Shown: positions 44,222 to 54,419 of the stretch, in pieces | How positions within the stretch are numbered: position 1 is the first letter of the stretch | Layout: every line of letters begins with the position of its first letter | From: Orientallactaga sibirica | Lineage: Eukaryota; Chordata; Mammalia; Rodentia; Dipodidae | Assembly: GCA_036365145.1 (NCBI GenBank) | Contig: JAEOAD010000024.1 | Location: forward strand, 15,204,501-15,268,500 | Length of the DNA: 64,000 nt | Direction of reading: 5' to 3' | Position numbers and translations under genes: made by a program | Notes under the pieces: model-generated | Databases searched by the model: none | Told to the model about the DNA's origin: nothing | What the model saw: only the letters and a program-made list of their open reading frames with translations

Positions 44222-44659
44222 TTTTTGTTGCTGTTGTTTTAAAGGAAGATAAATAAAGCAGATTGCCTGTGGTTTTCAATCTGGATTTATTGAGTTTAAT
44301 AAAAATTCCATAGGGAAGTTTAACTGCAAAGATCAAGCATTTGACATACTGTTTATGCATTTAAGGGGAGCCCCTGGAGGTTCTTCAGAGGAAGATCTCT
44401 ATTGTGGGCTCAGGCGTTTAATTGTTGCTGGAGAACTAAGAAGAACAAGACCAGCATCTGGTGTTTGCTCTCTAGAAGTGAACATTCCAGGAAGAGAAGA
44501 AGACACAGAAATAAAACCTTTTGCTATTCAACTGAAATTGTTTACATGTAGTTTTATCGAGAAGTTTGTTTATTAGCCAAATACATAATTTTTAGAAGGA
44601 ATTAAAAATACCCTTGAAGATTTGAGTTTAAAATATAATATTGTGCATTGTTTTCTTTA
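44222..44659. other. unique DNA
   Basis: No recognised element. The 73-codon frame at 44355-44576 has no domain. Confidence 0.3.
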
Positions 44660-44867
44660 AATTTTTAAAAATGATTTTATTTATTTATTTGAGAGAGAGA
44701 GAGAGAGAGGAAGGTGGGGGAGGAGAAAGAGAGAAGGAGAGAATCGGCACACCAGGGCCTCCAGCCACTGCAAATGAACTCCAGATGCATGTGCCACCTT
44801 TGCATGCATCTGCCTTATGAACTGTGGTCCAGAATGGGGAGCTTAAACTAAGCCATCTCTCCAGTCC
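44660..44867 (-). mobile_element. DIP-like SINE, antisense, internal deletion
   Basis: TTTATTTATTTATTTGAGAG, CAGGGCCTCCAGCCACTGC, CTAAGCCATCTCTCCAG. The B-box region is partly lost (GGTCCAGAATGGGGAGC). Confidence 0.85.
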
Positions 44868-45023
44868 GGTTTTCATATCTTTTGGGATGTTGAGGCCTTT
44901 CCTTCAATGGAGAATCTTCTTGTAATTATTCCTTGCCTTAACTGCCAAATCATGTATCCAGTTTTTATTTTATTTTATTTTAAACATTGTTTCTTTGTTT
45001 AATATATTTGTTTAGTACATATC

Positions 45024-45055
<32 letters not shown>

Positions 45056-45760
45056 TCCCAGCTGTTTTTATTATTTAAAAAATATAAGTTTTAAACCTTA
45101 GATTAGATTTTATAACATAATTTTCTCATACAGTTAAGTGAGTAGTTAGTTTCAAAATTCTTTAAAATGTCACGTTTGATATGCAAAAGCAAGTGATTAG
45201 CAAATGTCAGTGGAATGGGGGAACATAATTCATGCACCATGTTAACTTGTACTAAAAGTTAGAAGATATCCAATAGGCAAATACAGACACTGGATTCGAC
45301 TGTGAAATTTGGAAAGTCATTTTAATTTAGAAACTTAGCTAAAAATAGCTGATAAACTCTGTTCCTCTGAGATTACTTTGGTTTGGCTATATCAGCACGT
45401 AAGGCAAAAAGATGCCGAATTAAGAATTATCTGAGTCATGTGAATCCATGTCCACACATGTTTTTGCTAATTGGGTCAAGTACAAGCCAAAGAGGGGAGG
45501 GGACTGTCTATGCAGATCATTACACAAAGGCAGCCCCAAGAACTGGTCAGCATGTAGCCCCGACTGAGCTTTAGCAGATGCCTGTGGGGAGTGACCACTG
45601 GTCAGCATGTATCTCTGACTCAGCCTTAGCAGATGCCCCTGGGAAACTGGATAATTCTGTTCCTTAATCTTCATTTATCTCTGATTTCTAAGAGAAATGT
45701 ATACAGGAGAAACGATGAAGAGAAATATGTAAAAAGAAGCTGTCAAAGCTTTGAGAGACT
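44868..45760. other. unique AT-rich DNA with (CA)n at 45029-45055
   Basis: Includes an AC microsatellite. CTGGTCAGCATGTA occurs at 45542-45555 and 45600-45613 with similar following text (TAGCAGATGCC), a diverged ~58 bp tandem repeat. Confidence 0.45.
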
Positions 45761-45762
45761 TG

Positions 45763-46142
45763 GGGGATAGCTCGGTGAGTAACGAGCTTGCTATGAACAC
45801 GTAAGGAGCAGAGTTTGGTTCCCACATATATGTGAGGTGTCACTTGTAAACGCATCACTCTGCCAGTGGAAACAGGGAATCCCCAGGACAAGCTGCCTTG
45901 CTAGACTAGTTGAACTGGCAATTAAGACACCCTGCCTTACTTGTAAACGCATCACTCTGCCAGTGGAAACAGGGAATCCCCAGGACAAGCTGCCTTGCTA
46001 GACTAGTTGAACTGGCAATTAAGACACCCTGCCTTAGTGCCATAAAGAGGAGAGCAATTGAGGAAGGTATCTGATGTAACCTCTGGTCTCCAGACACACA
46101 CACGTATGTGGCCACCTGAGTACACACATACTAGTACCCGCC

Positions 46143-46193
<51 letters not shown>
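45763..46193 (+). mobile_element. B4-like SINE, sense, with internal 97 bp duplication
   Basis: Head GATAGCTCGGTGAGTAACGAG, CAGAGTTTGGTTCCCAC, then AGAGCAATTGAGGAAGGTATC and AACCTCTGGTCTCCAGAC before a CA-rich tail, the B4 order. A perfect 97 bp tandem duplication (45842-46035) lies in the body. The tail is (CA)n at 46142-46192. Confidence 0.68.
45842..46035 (+). repeat. perfect 97 bp tandem duplication
   Basis: Two copies, 45842-45938 and 45939-46035, identical by eye, starting ACTTGTAAACGCATCACTCT. Because of it the antisense frames repeat the same peptide segments. Confidence 0.96.
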
Positions 46194-46196
<3 letters not shown>

Positions 46197-46209
46197 AAGG
46201 CACTTCAAA

Positions 46210-46345
46210 TTTATTTTTGCCATTTTGTTTTGTTGAGAAAGAATGACTATGCAGCCCAGGCTGGCCTTGAGCTCATGATTCTCCCATCTCAGCCTCCTTT
46301 GTGCTAGAGTTATAGTCATGTGCTCTCATCATACATCACACCTGG
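46210..46345 (-). mobile_element. old B1-like SINE, antisense
   Basis: TTTTGTTTTGTTGAGAAAGA, GCAGCCCAGGCTGGCCTTGAG, CATCACACCTGGC. Diverged B1 complement. Confidence 0.7.
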
Positions 46346-46424
46346 CCTTCAGGTTTTCAAAGGTTGAGTGACCATGCAAGTTTTAAACCTCACAAAGTAA
46401 AAAGGAATGTTGTCAATAATTGTA

Positions 46425-46490
46425 GCAGGGTTGGCGGTGGTCTTCAGTGGTAGAGTGTTTGTCAAGCATGCCCAAGGTCTTGTTTACAAT

Positions 46491-46530
<40 letters not shown>
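46425..46530 (+). mobile_element. ID-like SINE with (CA)n tail, sense
   Basis: AGGGTTGGCGGTGGTCTTCAG, GGTAGAGTGTTTGTCAAGC, ATGCCCAAGGTCTTG, followed by (CA)n at 46494-46530. Confidence 0.6.
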
Positions 46531-46532
<2 letters not shown>

Positions 46533-46986
46533 ATAAAACTGTACAAAAACAACATACTTAAAATCAATCTGGTTGTTTCAGAGACTATATGTTCCCCCTA
46601 ATTAAAATCTTATGTAGTAAGCATTCTTAAGTAGTTTTGACAGGAAGGAGAGTTTAAAAATTAAATGTGATTGATTGACAATGAGTCCCCTCTCTGCAGT
46701 TTTAACGCTGAAGCAGTTTTCTATAGTAATTTATGGCTTCATATTAATTATTGAGTTAACAATCCGCCTGTGGGAAAAATTCATGAAAACTATTTCATTT
46801 ACTACATATGCTCCTTCCTTAGTCTTTAGGAGGAAATATCCAGAGATCTGTGAAACAAATAGGGAGAAAGTGAAACCAGACATTTTGACAGGTTATTTAT
46901 TTCTCCCTGGTCATCAAAATGTTGAATGTCAAAAGATACATATTTTTTTGGTAAGCACCAGAAGTACAATTAAAAAATATAAAATG
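46531..46986. other. unique DNA
   Basis: No recognised element. A 112-codon frame (46675-47013) runs into the following DIP and shows no domain. Confidence 0.35.
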
Positions 46987-47225
46987 GGGTGGGAGAGATG
47001 GCTTAGCAGTTAAGGTGCCTGCCTGTGAAGCCTAAGAATGCCCGTTCAATTCTCCAGGTCCCACATTTAGCCAGATGGAAAAGTGATGCAAGTGTGCAAT
47101 GTCACACATACGCACAAGGGGGTACACGCGTCTGGAGTTAGTTCACAGTGGCTGAGAGGCTCTAGCATGCCTATTCTCTACCTCTCTCTATCTCTGTCTC
47201 TCTCAAAATTAAAAAAAAATGTAAA
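46987..47225 (+). mobile_element. DIP-like SINE, sense, long variant
   Basis: GGTGGGAGAGATGGCTTAGC, B-box CGTTCAATTCTCC, ATTTAGCCAGATGGAAAAGTG, GCAATGTCACACATACGCAC, and an A-rich end. Fits the long subfamily. Confidence 0.9.
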
Positions 47226-47315
47226 ATGTTTTCCACAAAATAAAGAGAACTGAAAAATTAATTGTTAACAAAGGCCTAGGACAGGTTATAAGAGAATCAT
47301 AGAAAATGCCATAAT

Positions 47316-47529
47316 AGGGCAGGAGAGCTAGCTTAGTGGTTCAGACATTTATTTGTCTGCAAAGCCTAAGGACCCAGATTTGACTACCCAGCACCCATGT
47401 AAGCCAGATATACAAGGTGATGCATGTGGCTGGAGTTCATTTACAGTGGCTATAGGCCCTGGTACGCCTCTGTCTCTCTCTGTGCTTCTTTCTCCCTCAA
47501 AATAAATAAAATAGAATAAAATAAAAAAA
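47316..47529 (+). mobile_element. DIP-like SINE, sense
   Basis: GGGCAGGAGAGCTAGCTTAG, B-box ATTTGACTACCC, tail AAATAAATAAAATAGAAT. Target duplication GAAAATGCCATAAT (47302-47315) and GAAAATGTCATAAT (47530-47543). Confidence 0.92.
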
Positions 47530-47543
47530 GAAAATGTCATAAT

Positions 47544-48025
47544 ATATTCTCCTTACATTGTGGTCACATGCCAAATATTCTTTCCAGACTTCTGAAATGG
47601 CCTGCTAGGAATTTTCCATGGCACAACACTTATAAGGAGGTGCTGGAATGTGTAACTTCAGCTTTTCCACATATACCATCTAACTATCCAAGAAGCACTC
47701 AAATTGCTCCCGTGATTTTGCTTGTCAACTGACAGTGATATATTTGAATTGGGATTAAGCTCGGGGCTTCTATAGCAGACTCTCTGTTAAACAAACTCCT
47801 AAAATTATCTTTGCTTACTGGAAGCTCAGAGGTCAAACTGCAGGTAGAGGGCAAAACAGCCTTGTGAGGTTCAAATCGCAAAGGTGTTGGTGCTTCTCAG
47901 TGAAACGGAAGAAAATTAGGATGCCTTTTTGAGACAGCCAACTGCTGTTTGTTCGACCTGTGCTGTTTGTGGCCGGTTTTTTTTTTTTTTTTTTCTTTCA
48001 TTGAATATGAAAATGGGGAAAAGAA
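47544..48025. other. unique DNA, poly-T at 47976-47994
   Basis: No recognised element. Confidence 0.3.
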
Positions 48026-48243
48026 GGCTGGAGAGATGGCTTAGCTGTTACGTGCTTGCCTGTGAAGCCTAAGGACCCTGGTTCGAGGCTCCATTCCCCA
48101 GGACCGACGTAAGCCAGATGCACAAGGTGGTGCATGCATCTGGAGTTCATTTGTAGCTGCTGGAAGCCCTGGTGCACCCTTTCTCTCTCTTTCTCTCTCT
48201 TTCACTCTCAAATAAAAATAAACAAAAAAATTAAAAAAAAAAA
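48026..48243 (+). mobile_element. DIP-like SINE, sense, B-box-insertion subtype
   Basis: GGCTGGAGAGATGGCTTAGC, then TGGTTCGAGGCTCCATTCCC: the B box carries an 8-9 bp insertion (GGTTCGA-GGCTC-ATTCC). Shared with 52294-52505 and 62146-62374. Confidence 0.92.
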
Positions 48244-48749
48244 GAAAGACAATGGGAAAAAGAGGAAATACTCTAAAGTCCAGAAAGTGAGAGAGAACGA
48301 AAGTGAAAAGAGACCACTGAGAAATGAGACCTTCTGGCTCAGAGCAGCTTGGTTTCGATTTGACTTTAATTGGGACGTGGGAAATAGCAGAGTCCGGACA
48401 AATGCGAAGGTGGAAGCTTTCAAAGAGAATCAGGTATGGGTCGGGCTCAGCATGGGAAAGTGAGACCACGGCACCCACCCCTCAGGTTACCTTCTTCTAA
48501 GTCGTTTGTCCACCCTCTTTGTTTTGCAGTCGTCTTGTCAGGTCCCCTGTCACGTGACCAGTTGTCTAATGTGCCTGGCTCCAGGGATGAACAGGATGTG
48601 CACAGAGGACTCACGTGGTCTTGAGTGCACAGCTTCTTGACCTACACAGGAACAAAGCATCGTTTTCTCCTGCGTTGGGTCCCCGTAACTTGCTATTTTC
48701 CTACTGCTTCTGGGGCTGTAAAAGGCCTTTGAGCACTCCTAACGCAGAT
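48244..48749. other. unique DNA
   Basis: No recognised element. Antisense frames of 71 and 145 codons here overlap the DIP and have no domain. Confidence 0.35.
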
Positions 48750-48957
48750 GACATATGCGCCATCTTTTACTTCGGTAATCCTCTGTTGACACACATTTCA
48801 TCTGTTTCCAACATTGTTACAGAACACGTAACCAATAGCTATAAATACCTCCTATCTATATATTTTCCTGCCGGTCATGCATTGCTTTGAGGTTAATTCC
48901 CAGGATTGGCATTACACGAATGATGAGTTAGCACATTTTATATTTCCACAAAACAAC
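48750..48957 (-). mobile_element. ancient L1M-like 3' fragment
   Basis: CAACATTGTTACAGAACACG, GAGGTTAATTCCCAGGATTGG, CATTACACGAATGATGAG follow old L1 3' text read in reverse. A B1 is inserted at its end. Confidence 0.45.
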
Positions 48958-49108
48958 TACCAGCACATGCCTTTAATTCCAGGACTTGGGAGGCAGAGGT
49001 AGGGGGATCGCTGTGAGTTCGAGGCCACCCTGAGACTACATAGTGAATTCCAGGTCAGCCTGAGCTAGAGTGAGACTCTACCTCGAAAAACCAAAAAAAA
49101 TTAAAAAA
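48958..49108 (+). mobile_element. B1 SINE, sense, slightly 5'-truncated
   Basis: CAGCACATGCCTTTAATTCC, GAGTTCGAGGCCACCC, TACCTCGAAAAACC, A-rich tail. Confidence 0.9.
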
Positions 49109-49179
49109 AGAATGTCTTTATTTAACTCTTGTTCTTGTTCCCTACACAACCCCACCAAACTACAAAGGCATTTAACATT

Positions 49180-49311
49180 ATAAATTATTTTTATTTATGA
49201 GAGAGAGAATGGAAGAATGTCTTATGTGTGTACTAGGGAATCAAACCTGGGGCAGGCAGGTGGGCATTGCAAATAAACACCTTTAACTGTTGAGCCATTT
49301 TTTCCCAGCCC
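49180..49311 (-). mobile_element. DIP-like SINE, antisense, internally deleted
   Basis: TATTTTTATTTATGAGAGAG, an internal deletion removing the body, then GGAATCAAACCTGGGG and head complement AACTGTTGAGCCATTTTTTCC. Target duplication CATTTAACATT at 49169-49179 and 49312-49322. Only about 132 bp remain. Confidence 0.86.
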
Positions 49312-49470
49312 CATTTAACATTTCAATTTTATTTTTTCAATAAAATTTAGTTTAACTGATATATCCAAACATAAAAACTGAATTATAGTTGGAGTTGCAT
49401 GCTTAAGTTAGGTTAAACATATTTAATATTAATTGTTAATGTGAAAATGTTCTTTTTTAAAAAAAATACT

Positions 49471-49685
49471 GGGCTGGAGAGATGGCTTAGTGGTTAAGGC
49501 ACTTGCCTGCAAAGCCCAAAGACCCACGTTCTATTCCACAGTACCCATGGAAGCCCGATGCACAAGGGGGTAAATGTGTCTGGAATTTGTTTGCAGTGGC
49601 TGGAGGCCCTGGTGTGCCCATTCTTTCTATCTACTCCTCTTTCTCTCTCAAATGAATAAATTAAAAGAGTAAATAAAAATATTTA
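49471..49685 (+). mobile_element. DIP-like SINE, sense
   Basis: GGGCTGGAGAGATGGCTTAG, B-box CGTTCTATTCCAC, TGTGTCTGGAATTTGTTTGC, A-rich tail. A DIP of opposite orientation follows at once. Confidence 0.92.
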
Positions 49686-49892
49686 AAAGTGTTATTTATT
49701 TGCAAGGAGAGAGAAAGAGAGAGAGAGAATATAAATGAAGAGATAAACTAGGGCTTCTGGCCATTGCAAATAAACTCCAGATGCAAGTGCTACTTTATGC
49801 ATCTGGCTTTATATGTAACTAGGGCACTGAACTTCAGCCATCAGGCTTTGCAAGCAAGTGTCTTTAACTACTGTGCAGTCTTCCCAGCTCTG
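49686..49892 (-). mobile_element. DIP-like SINE, antisense, diverged
   Basis: GTGTTATTTATTTGCAAGGAG, GGCTTCTGGCCATTGCAAAT, ending CTTCCCAGCTC. With the previous element it forms a tail-to-tail inverted pair. Confidence 0.8.
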
Positions 49893-50020
49893 GTAAAAAC
49901 TTTCAGAATTCTTTCTGCAATCTGTGTGAGATGTTGAGTACCTTATTCTAATCTAACTCTAATGTCATGACCCTATCATGCATTAGCACACCAGAACTTC
50001 TCCTAATTGGGTCAGTCTTT

Positions 50021-50282
50021 TTTTTTTTTTTTTTTTTTGAGAGAGAGAGAGAGAGGGAAAGGAAGACAGATAGAGATGGGCGCACCAGCAGTCTTTCAGC
50101 TGCTGCGAACAAAATCCAGATGTGTTCGCCCCCTTGTGGTCAAGTGTGGCATTTTGCCCTTGCGTCACTTTGCATCTGGCTAAATGTGGGACCTGGAGAT
50201 TGGAACCGCTGGAGATTGGAACCAGCGTTCCTAGGCTTAGGAGGCAGGCACCTTAAGTGCTAAGCCATCTCTCCAGCCCAGG
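50021..50282 (-). mobile_element. DIP-like SINE, antisense, long variant
   Basis: Long T run, GA tract, CAGCAGTCTTTCAGCTGCTG, TTGTGGTCAAGTGTGGCATT, GCGTCACTTTGCATCTGGC, a short duplication of CTGGAGATTGGAACC, head complement GTGCTAAGCCATCTCTCC. Flanking TCAGTCTTTT repeats. Confidence 0.9.
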
Positions 50283-50309
50283 ATCAGTCTTTTATTTAAC
50301 CCATTTTCA

Positions 50310-50375
50310 TCTATATATCTTTCATCTGTCTGTCTGTCTGCATATCATCTATATATCTATCTTCTATCTATTTTC
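50310..50375. repeat. (TCTA)/(TCTG)n microsatellite
   Basis: Imperfect ATCT/GTCT tetranucleotides. Confidence 0.85.
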
Positions 50376-50392
50376 TTGTATTCTTGAGGTAT

Positions 50393-50465
50393 TGGTGATC
50401 CAGCCTAGAGAATGTGTGTGCTGGGCAAGTGTTCTAACACAGAGTTACACTCCCAACATCTTTAT
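50393..50465 (-). mobile_element. ID-like fragment, antisense
   Basis: GGTGATCCAGCCTAGAGAAT, GTGCTGGGCAAGTGTTCTAAC, CAGAGTTACACTCCC are the complement of an ID head. Confidence 0.5.
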
Positions 50466-50483
50466 TACACTTACTTAATTGTT

Positions 50484-50835
50484 GATGTGTATAGAGCATG
50501 AGTGATGTGGCGTATGATGTGATTTGATGTGTGTGGGGGGAATGCATATGTATGTATATAAAGTATGTGTGATGTGTATAGAGCATGCGTGATGTGGCGT
50601 ATGATGTGATTTGATGTGTGTGGGGGGAATGCATATGTATGTATATAAAGTATGTGTGATGTGTATAGAGCATGATGTGATTTGATGTGTGTGGGGAAAT
50701 GCATATGTATGTGATTTGATGTGGGGAAATATGTATGTATATAAAGAATGTGTGATGTGGTGTGATGTGATGTGTGTAGCAAATGCATGGGTGTGTGTGT
50801 GTATGTGCATGTGTGTGTGAGGTGTGTGATGTGAT
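50484..50835. repeat. minisatellite, 87 bp period, TG-rich
   Basis: GATGTGTATAGAGCATG recurs at 50484, 50571 and 50658, giving an 87 bp unit; the first two units are nearly identical and later units are shortened. Each unit contains GTATGATGTGATTTGATGTG and ATGCATATGTATGTATATAA. All three antisense frames stay open (133-144 codons), purely because the repeat lacks stops. Confidence 0.92.
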
Positions 50836-51150
50836 GTGTGTATGCTGATGCACACTCTCCTTGTGCATATTTGCACAGGTCAGAGGACATTGGGTTTCTT
50901 CCTCTTTTTGCTCATCTGTTTGTTTCTTTGAGACGGAGTCTCTTACTCAAGTTGGAACAATTTATTTGCCACTTAGCAAGCCCCAGTGACTCTCCGATCC
51001 CAACCTCTACCCCTCCAGCTCTGGGGTTATAGGAGTGCAGGACCATACCCAGCTTTGTATGTGGATGTGGGGGAAGAACTCAGTCTTAGGCCCTCTCAGG
51101 CCCCCATGTTTTGCAGCAGATGCTCTTACTCCCTGAGCCCTATTCCTAGC
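50836..51150 (-). mobile_element. B4-like SINE, antisense
   Basis: GGTCAGAGGACATTGGGTTTC, TCTTTGAGACGGAGTCTC, GCTCTGGGGTTATAGGAGTG, and the terminal TTACTCCCTGAGCCC. The minisatellite probably grew from its TG-rich tail. Confidence 0.65.
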
Positions 51151-51174
51151 GCCCCTTGAACTTACTTTGTGTGT

Positions 51175-51268
51175 CTTTGAGACAGTTGTTTTGCTTTGCA
51201 TCCTAGGTATGCCTCAAACTTACAAGCCTTCTGTTTTCACTTCTAGGGTCTGGGAATCACATGCATTT
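51175..51268 (-). mobile_element. old B1-like fragment, antisense
   Basis: TCTTTGAGACAGTTGTTTTGC, GTATGCCTCAAACTTACAAG, TCTGGGAATCACATGCAT. Diverged. Confidence 0.45.
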
Positions 51269-51914
51269 TTTTTTTTTCACCTTGTTAAATTTTTCTTCTT
51301 GGGTGCTTTTGTTTTTCATAGAACTTTGTTTAGCCCATAGAACAAAAACATTCACAATCCTGTAAGATTGATGTTGTTGAAAAGTTGGCTGTCAGTGTAA
51401 CTTTATTTTTTTTTCTTTTGATTTGAAGTGGTTTATTTTTGTTGGCTGCTTTTAAGAATCCCTTGGCATTGGTTTTCTATGGTTGAAGTCAACTATGTCC
51501 AAGTGTGGACTTTTTTTGCCTTTACCTTAAAAACTTGACCCTTAAATCTAATGTGTTTCATCAGTTTGGAACATAGTCATCTCTTAAATTATTGCTTCTA
51601 TCTCCATGCCTTCCTCTTCTGAAAACTTCTCACTCTACTCTCTATGCCTTTGCCTACATTTTCTTACTTTTTGTCTCGGTGCTTTAGTCTTCTAATTCCC
51701 TTTGATGAAACTTCTAGAACATCAATTATGAATTAATTATGTCTGAGCGCTTGTTAACCTCATGCTTTACATTATTAATTTTGATTATAATATAGAAAAT
51801 GGCTTTGAGTTTTTTCCTTACTTAACTAAGTAATCACGTTTATAGATTTTTGTCTTGAAAATCATTATCCTGTTATCTATGCTCATAAGAACAATCTTAA
51901 AAATTGCTGAATTT
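51269..51914. other. unique DNA
   Basis: No recognised element. Confidence 0.3.
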
Positions 51915-51927
51915 TAAGTAATTATTT

Positions 51928-52156
51928 GATTATTTATTTATTTATTTGAGAGCAACAGACAAATAGAGAGAGAAAGAGGCAGATAGATATAGAGAGAATG
52001 GATGCACCAGGGCCTCCAGTAACTGCAAACGAACTCCAGATACATGTGCCACCTTGTGAATCTGGCTTATGTGGGTCCTGGGGAATCGAGTCTCAAACCA
52101 GGGTCCTTAAGCTTCACAGGCAAGAGCTTAACCACTAAGTCATCTCTCCAGATCCA
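51928..52156 (-). mobile_element. DIP-like SINE, antisense, 13 bp duplication
   Basis: GATTATTTATTTATTTATTTG, AGGGCCTCCAGTAACTGC, head complement AACCACTAAGTCATCTCTCC. Target duplication TAAGTAATTATTT at 51915-51927 and 52157-52169. Confidence 0.93.
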
Positions 52157-52293
52157 TAAGTAATTATTTTAGATGCAACACTTTTAATCATGTAATTGAC
52201 AAAATTACATATATTTATAGTCAAATGTGATGTATTGTTATTCGTACATATTGTGGAATGATGACTTCCAGCTATCTAAAATATGCATTACCT

Positions 52294-52505
52294 GGGCTGG
52301 AGAGATGGCTTAGTGTATCATGCTTGCCTGTGAAGTCTAAGGACCCCGGTTCGAGGCTTGATTCCCCAGGACCCATATAAGCCAGATGCACAATGTGGCG
52401 CATGCATCTGGAGTTCATTTCAATGGCTGGATGTCCCGATGCGCCCATTCTCTCTCTCTCTGCCTCTTTCTCTCTGTCTGTTACTCTCAAATAAATAAAT
52501 AAAAA
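52294..52505 (+). mobile_element. DIP-like SINE, sense, B-box-insertion subtype
   Basis: GGGCTGGAGAGATGGCTTAG, B-box region CGGTTCGAGGCTTGATTCCC with the extra 8-9 bp, AAATAAATAAATAAAAAC tail. The flanks AAAATATGCATTACC and AAAATATGCCTAACC match. Confidence 0.93.
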
Positions 52506-53228
52506 CAAAATATGCCTAACCTTATATTCTTCCTATCTGCTTTTTGGTAAGAACACATCTTAGCTATTTTAAAAATACATAACAAAATGCTATGAACGGT
52601 AGTTAGCATGTTGTACTATAGAGTATATTCCTCCTATCTAATTAAGCTTTTATTTTTGCGTGTGTGTGAGTGGAGTCTGTGTGTGTGTCATGGCTAGGTG
52701 TGGTGTGAGTGGTGTATGCGATGAGTAGCACATACACATGTATGTGCAGATGCACACGCCCATGTGTTTGCACGTGGATGACTGAGGAGATCTTTGGGTG
52801 TCCTTATAGTGATCACCCATGTCCTTAGGCCAAGTTTATATGATGTGGTCCTATATTTCAGTTGAGTCACTATTAAATTTAGAAAGAAGTTGTTTAATCT
52901 GGGGATATTATTAATTCAGAGAAGCATGATTTGGGGAAACTGCAGCTTTAATTTAAGTTTGTTGTTTCAGGGCCATTTCCTACTAAAGCCTACTGGGAGG
53001 GCCCCATTGTTCCTTACTGCTCAATTAACTCCACTTAAAGGGTTCTATCTCCCCTTTACTCCACCACACCTAAAGGATACTTATCCAGGATTGAATTAGT
53101 TGGTCGAATGGAGATAGATAACACGTGTTTTTACCTGGGTATTTCCACCATCTGTTTATAGTTTGACCTTCACACTCTCCTTCCCTCATTCTGAATGTCA
53201 ATGCTTACAATTTATACCCGAAGAGCAG
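52506..53228. other. mostly unclassified, TG-rich patch at 52660-52800
   Basis: The TG-rich patch may be the tail end of a decayed B4-like element. No gene recognised. Confidence 0.35.
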
Positions 53229-53568
53229 TGTGGTAGTTTGAATATATGTCTCCTCATAGACTCTGGTCTTACGCATTGAGTTTTCAGCTTCTGCCCCTAG
53301 CGGCAGACTCCTGCTACAGAGAGGGGCATGTCTCTGGGAGTGGATCTGAATTCCAGCCTTAGGTATGCAGTGTGCTTGAACTCTGCCTGGCTTTCAGTGC
53401 TGCTGGTGGTAGTTTCTTCTCTCCCTGCATAGATTTGGTGAAGGGGCCCAGCTTCTTCCATCATTATGGAACTTCCCTTGGATCTGTAAGCTTCAAATAA
53501 AACCCTGCCTCCCGTAAACACTGTCTGGTTTGGAGGTTCATCCCAGCGACACAGAGCTGACTATGACA
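53229..53568 (+). mobile_element. solo LTR, MaLR-like
   Basis: 340 bp from TGTGGTAGTTTGAATATATG to CTGACTATGACA. Same family as the LTR at 11382-11770: shared start and TTATGGAACTTCCCTTGGAT with CTGTAAGCTTCAAATAAAAC. Flanking 5-mers AGCAG and GGCAG match at 4 of 5 positions. No internal viral genes. Confidence 0.82.
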
Positions 53569-54090
53569 GGCAGCAAGTAGCTGTTCTTTAGAGACTGAGT
53601 GAATGTCTCAGTTTGGTAGTTTGGATCTGAACCATCTCTCCAAGGCTTGTTAAAGGCTTGTTTTTCAGTGTCATGCAATTGGGAGGTGGTGGATCCTTGA
53701 GGCGCTAAGGCTTGGTGGGAAGAAGTTAGGTCCACAGGAGCTTATTCTAAAGGGGATGTTATTATCCTGGCCCAATTTCCTTTATACCTTTTTCCTTCTT
53801 GGCTGCCATGAGGTGAACAGCTTGCTTCTGCCACCATAGGCCCCAAGTCAATGACGACTGGCTATAGGGAGTTCTCCCAATTGGTGAGCTTTCATAACCT
53901 CCTTGTCAACATCAGGTAGACAACAGCAGGAATGTGAACCGAGTTCTATCAAGGGGAAGCTGGCTCTAAAACCAATAAGCCTGACCCCAACAATATGGTT
54001 CCATCTCCTAAATAATAGTCATCTGAGAACCAAACATTCAGAGCACATGAGATTATGGGGGCCACCTAATGCAAAGCACCACAATTTGAT
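53569..54090. repeat. possible old rodent repeat, family unknown
   Basis: GGCTTGTTTTTCAGTGTCATG, TTGGGAGGTGGTGGATCCTTG and ACATGAGATTATGGGGGCC are phrases seen in old rodent LTR/L1 remnants. I cannot assign a name. Confidence 0.35.
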
Positions 54091-54419
54091 GTGATCACTA
54101 GGACTTGCACCACTCCACGAAGGCTACACTTTTTTTTTTAATTGCTGGAGGGTCATGATTTACTTTGTACTCCATAGGACAAGTTTATTTTCCTTTAAAC
54201 ATTGACTATTTTTTAGACATTGACTCAGTGGCTAGCACTTATTATTCCAAAATTGGTTCTTAATCAATTGATAATTCTAAAATCATCACAGTGAAATTTT
54301 GTTTATAAGCTCATTACATTTTTAGATAAACTTGGAAAGATGTGATAGTCATGCCAATAAAATATTTGATACTCTAAAGAATAGTGTGTCATATTTTTAC
54401 TCTTTTTGTTACATCTGTG
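54091..54419. other. unique DNA
   Basis: No recognised element. Confidence 0.3.

Noticed and set aside
45842..46035. Possible CRISPR-like or satellite array
   Set aside because: Just two contiguous copies with no spacers, in a rodent SINE context.
50434..50890. Three overlapping antisense frames of 133-144 codons, His/Thr-rich
   Set aside because: All three frames are open because of the TG-rich minisatellite; not a protein gene.
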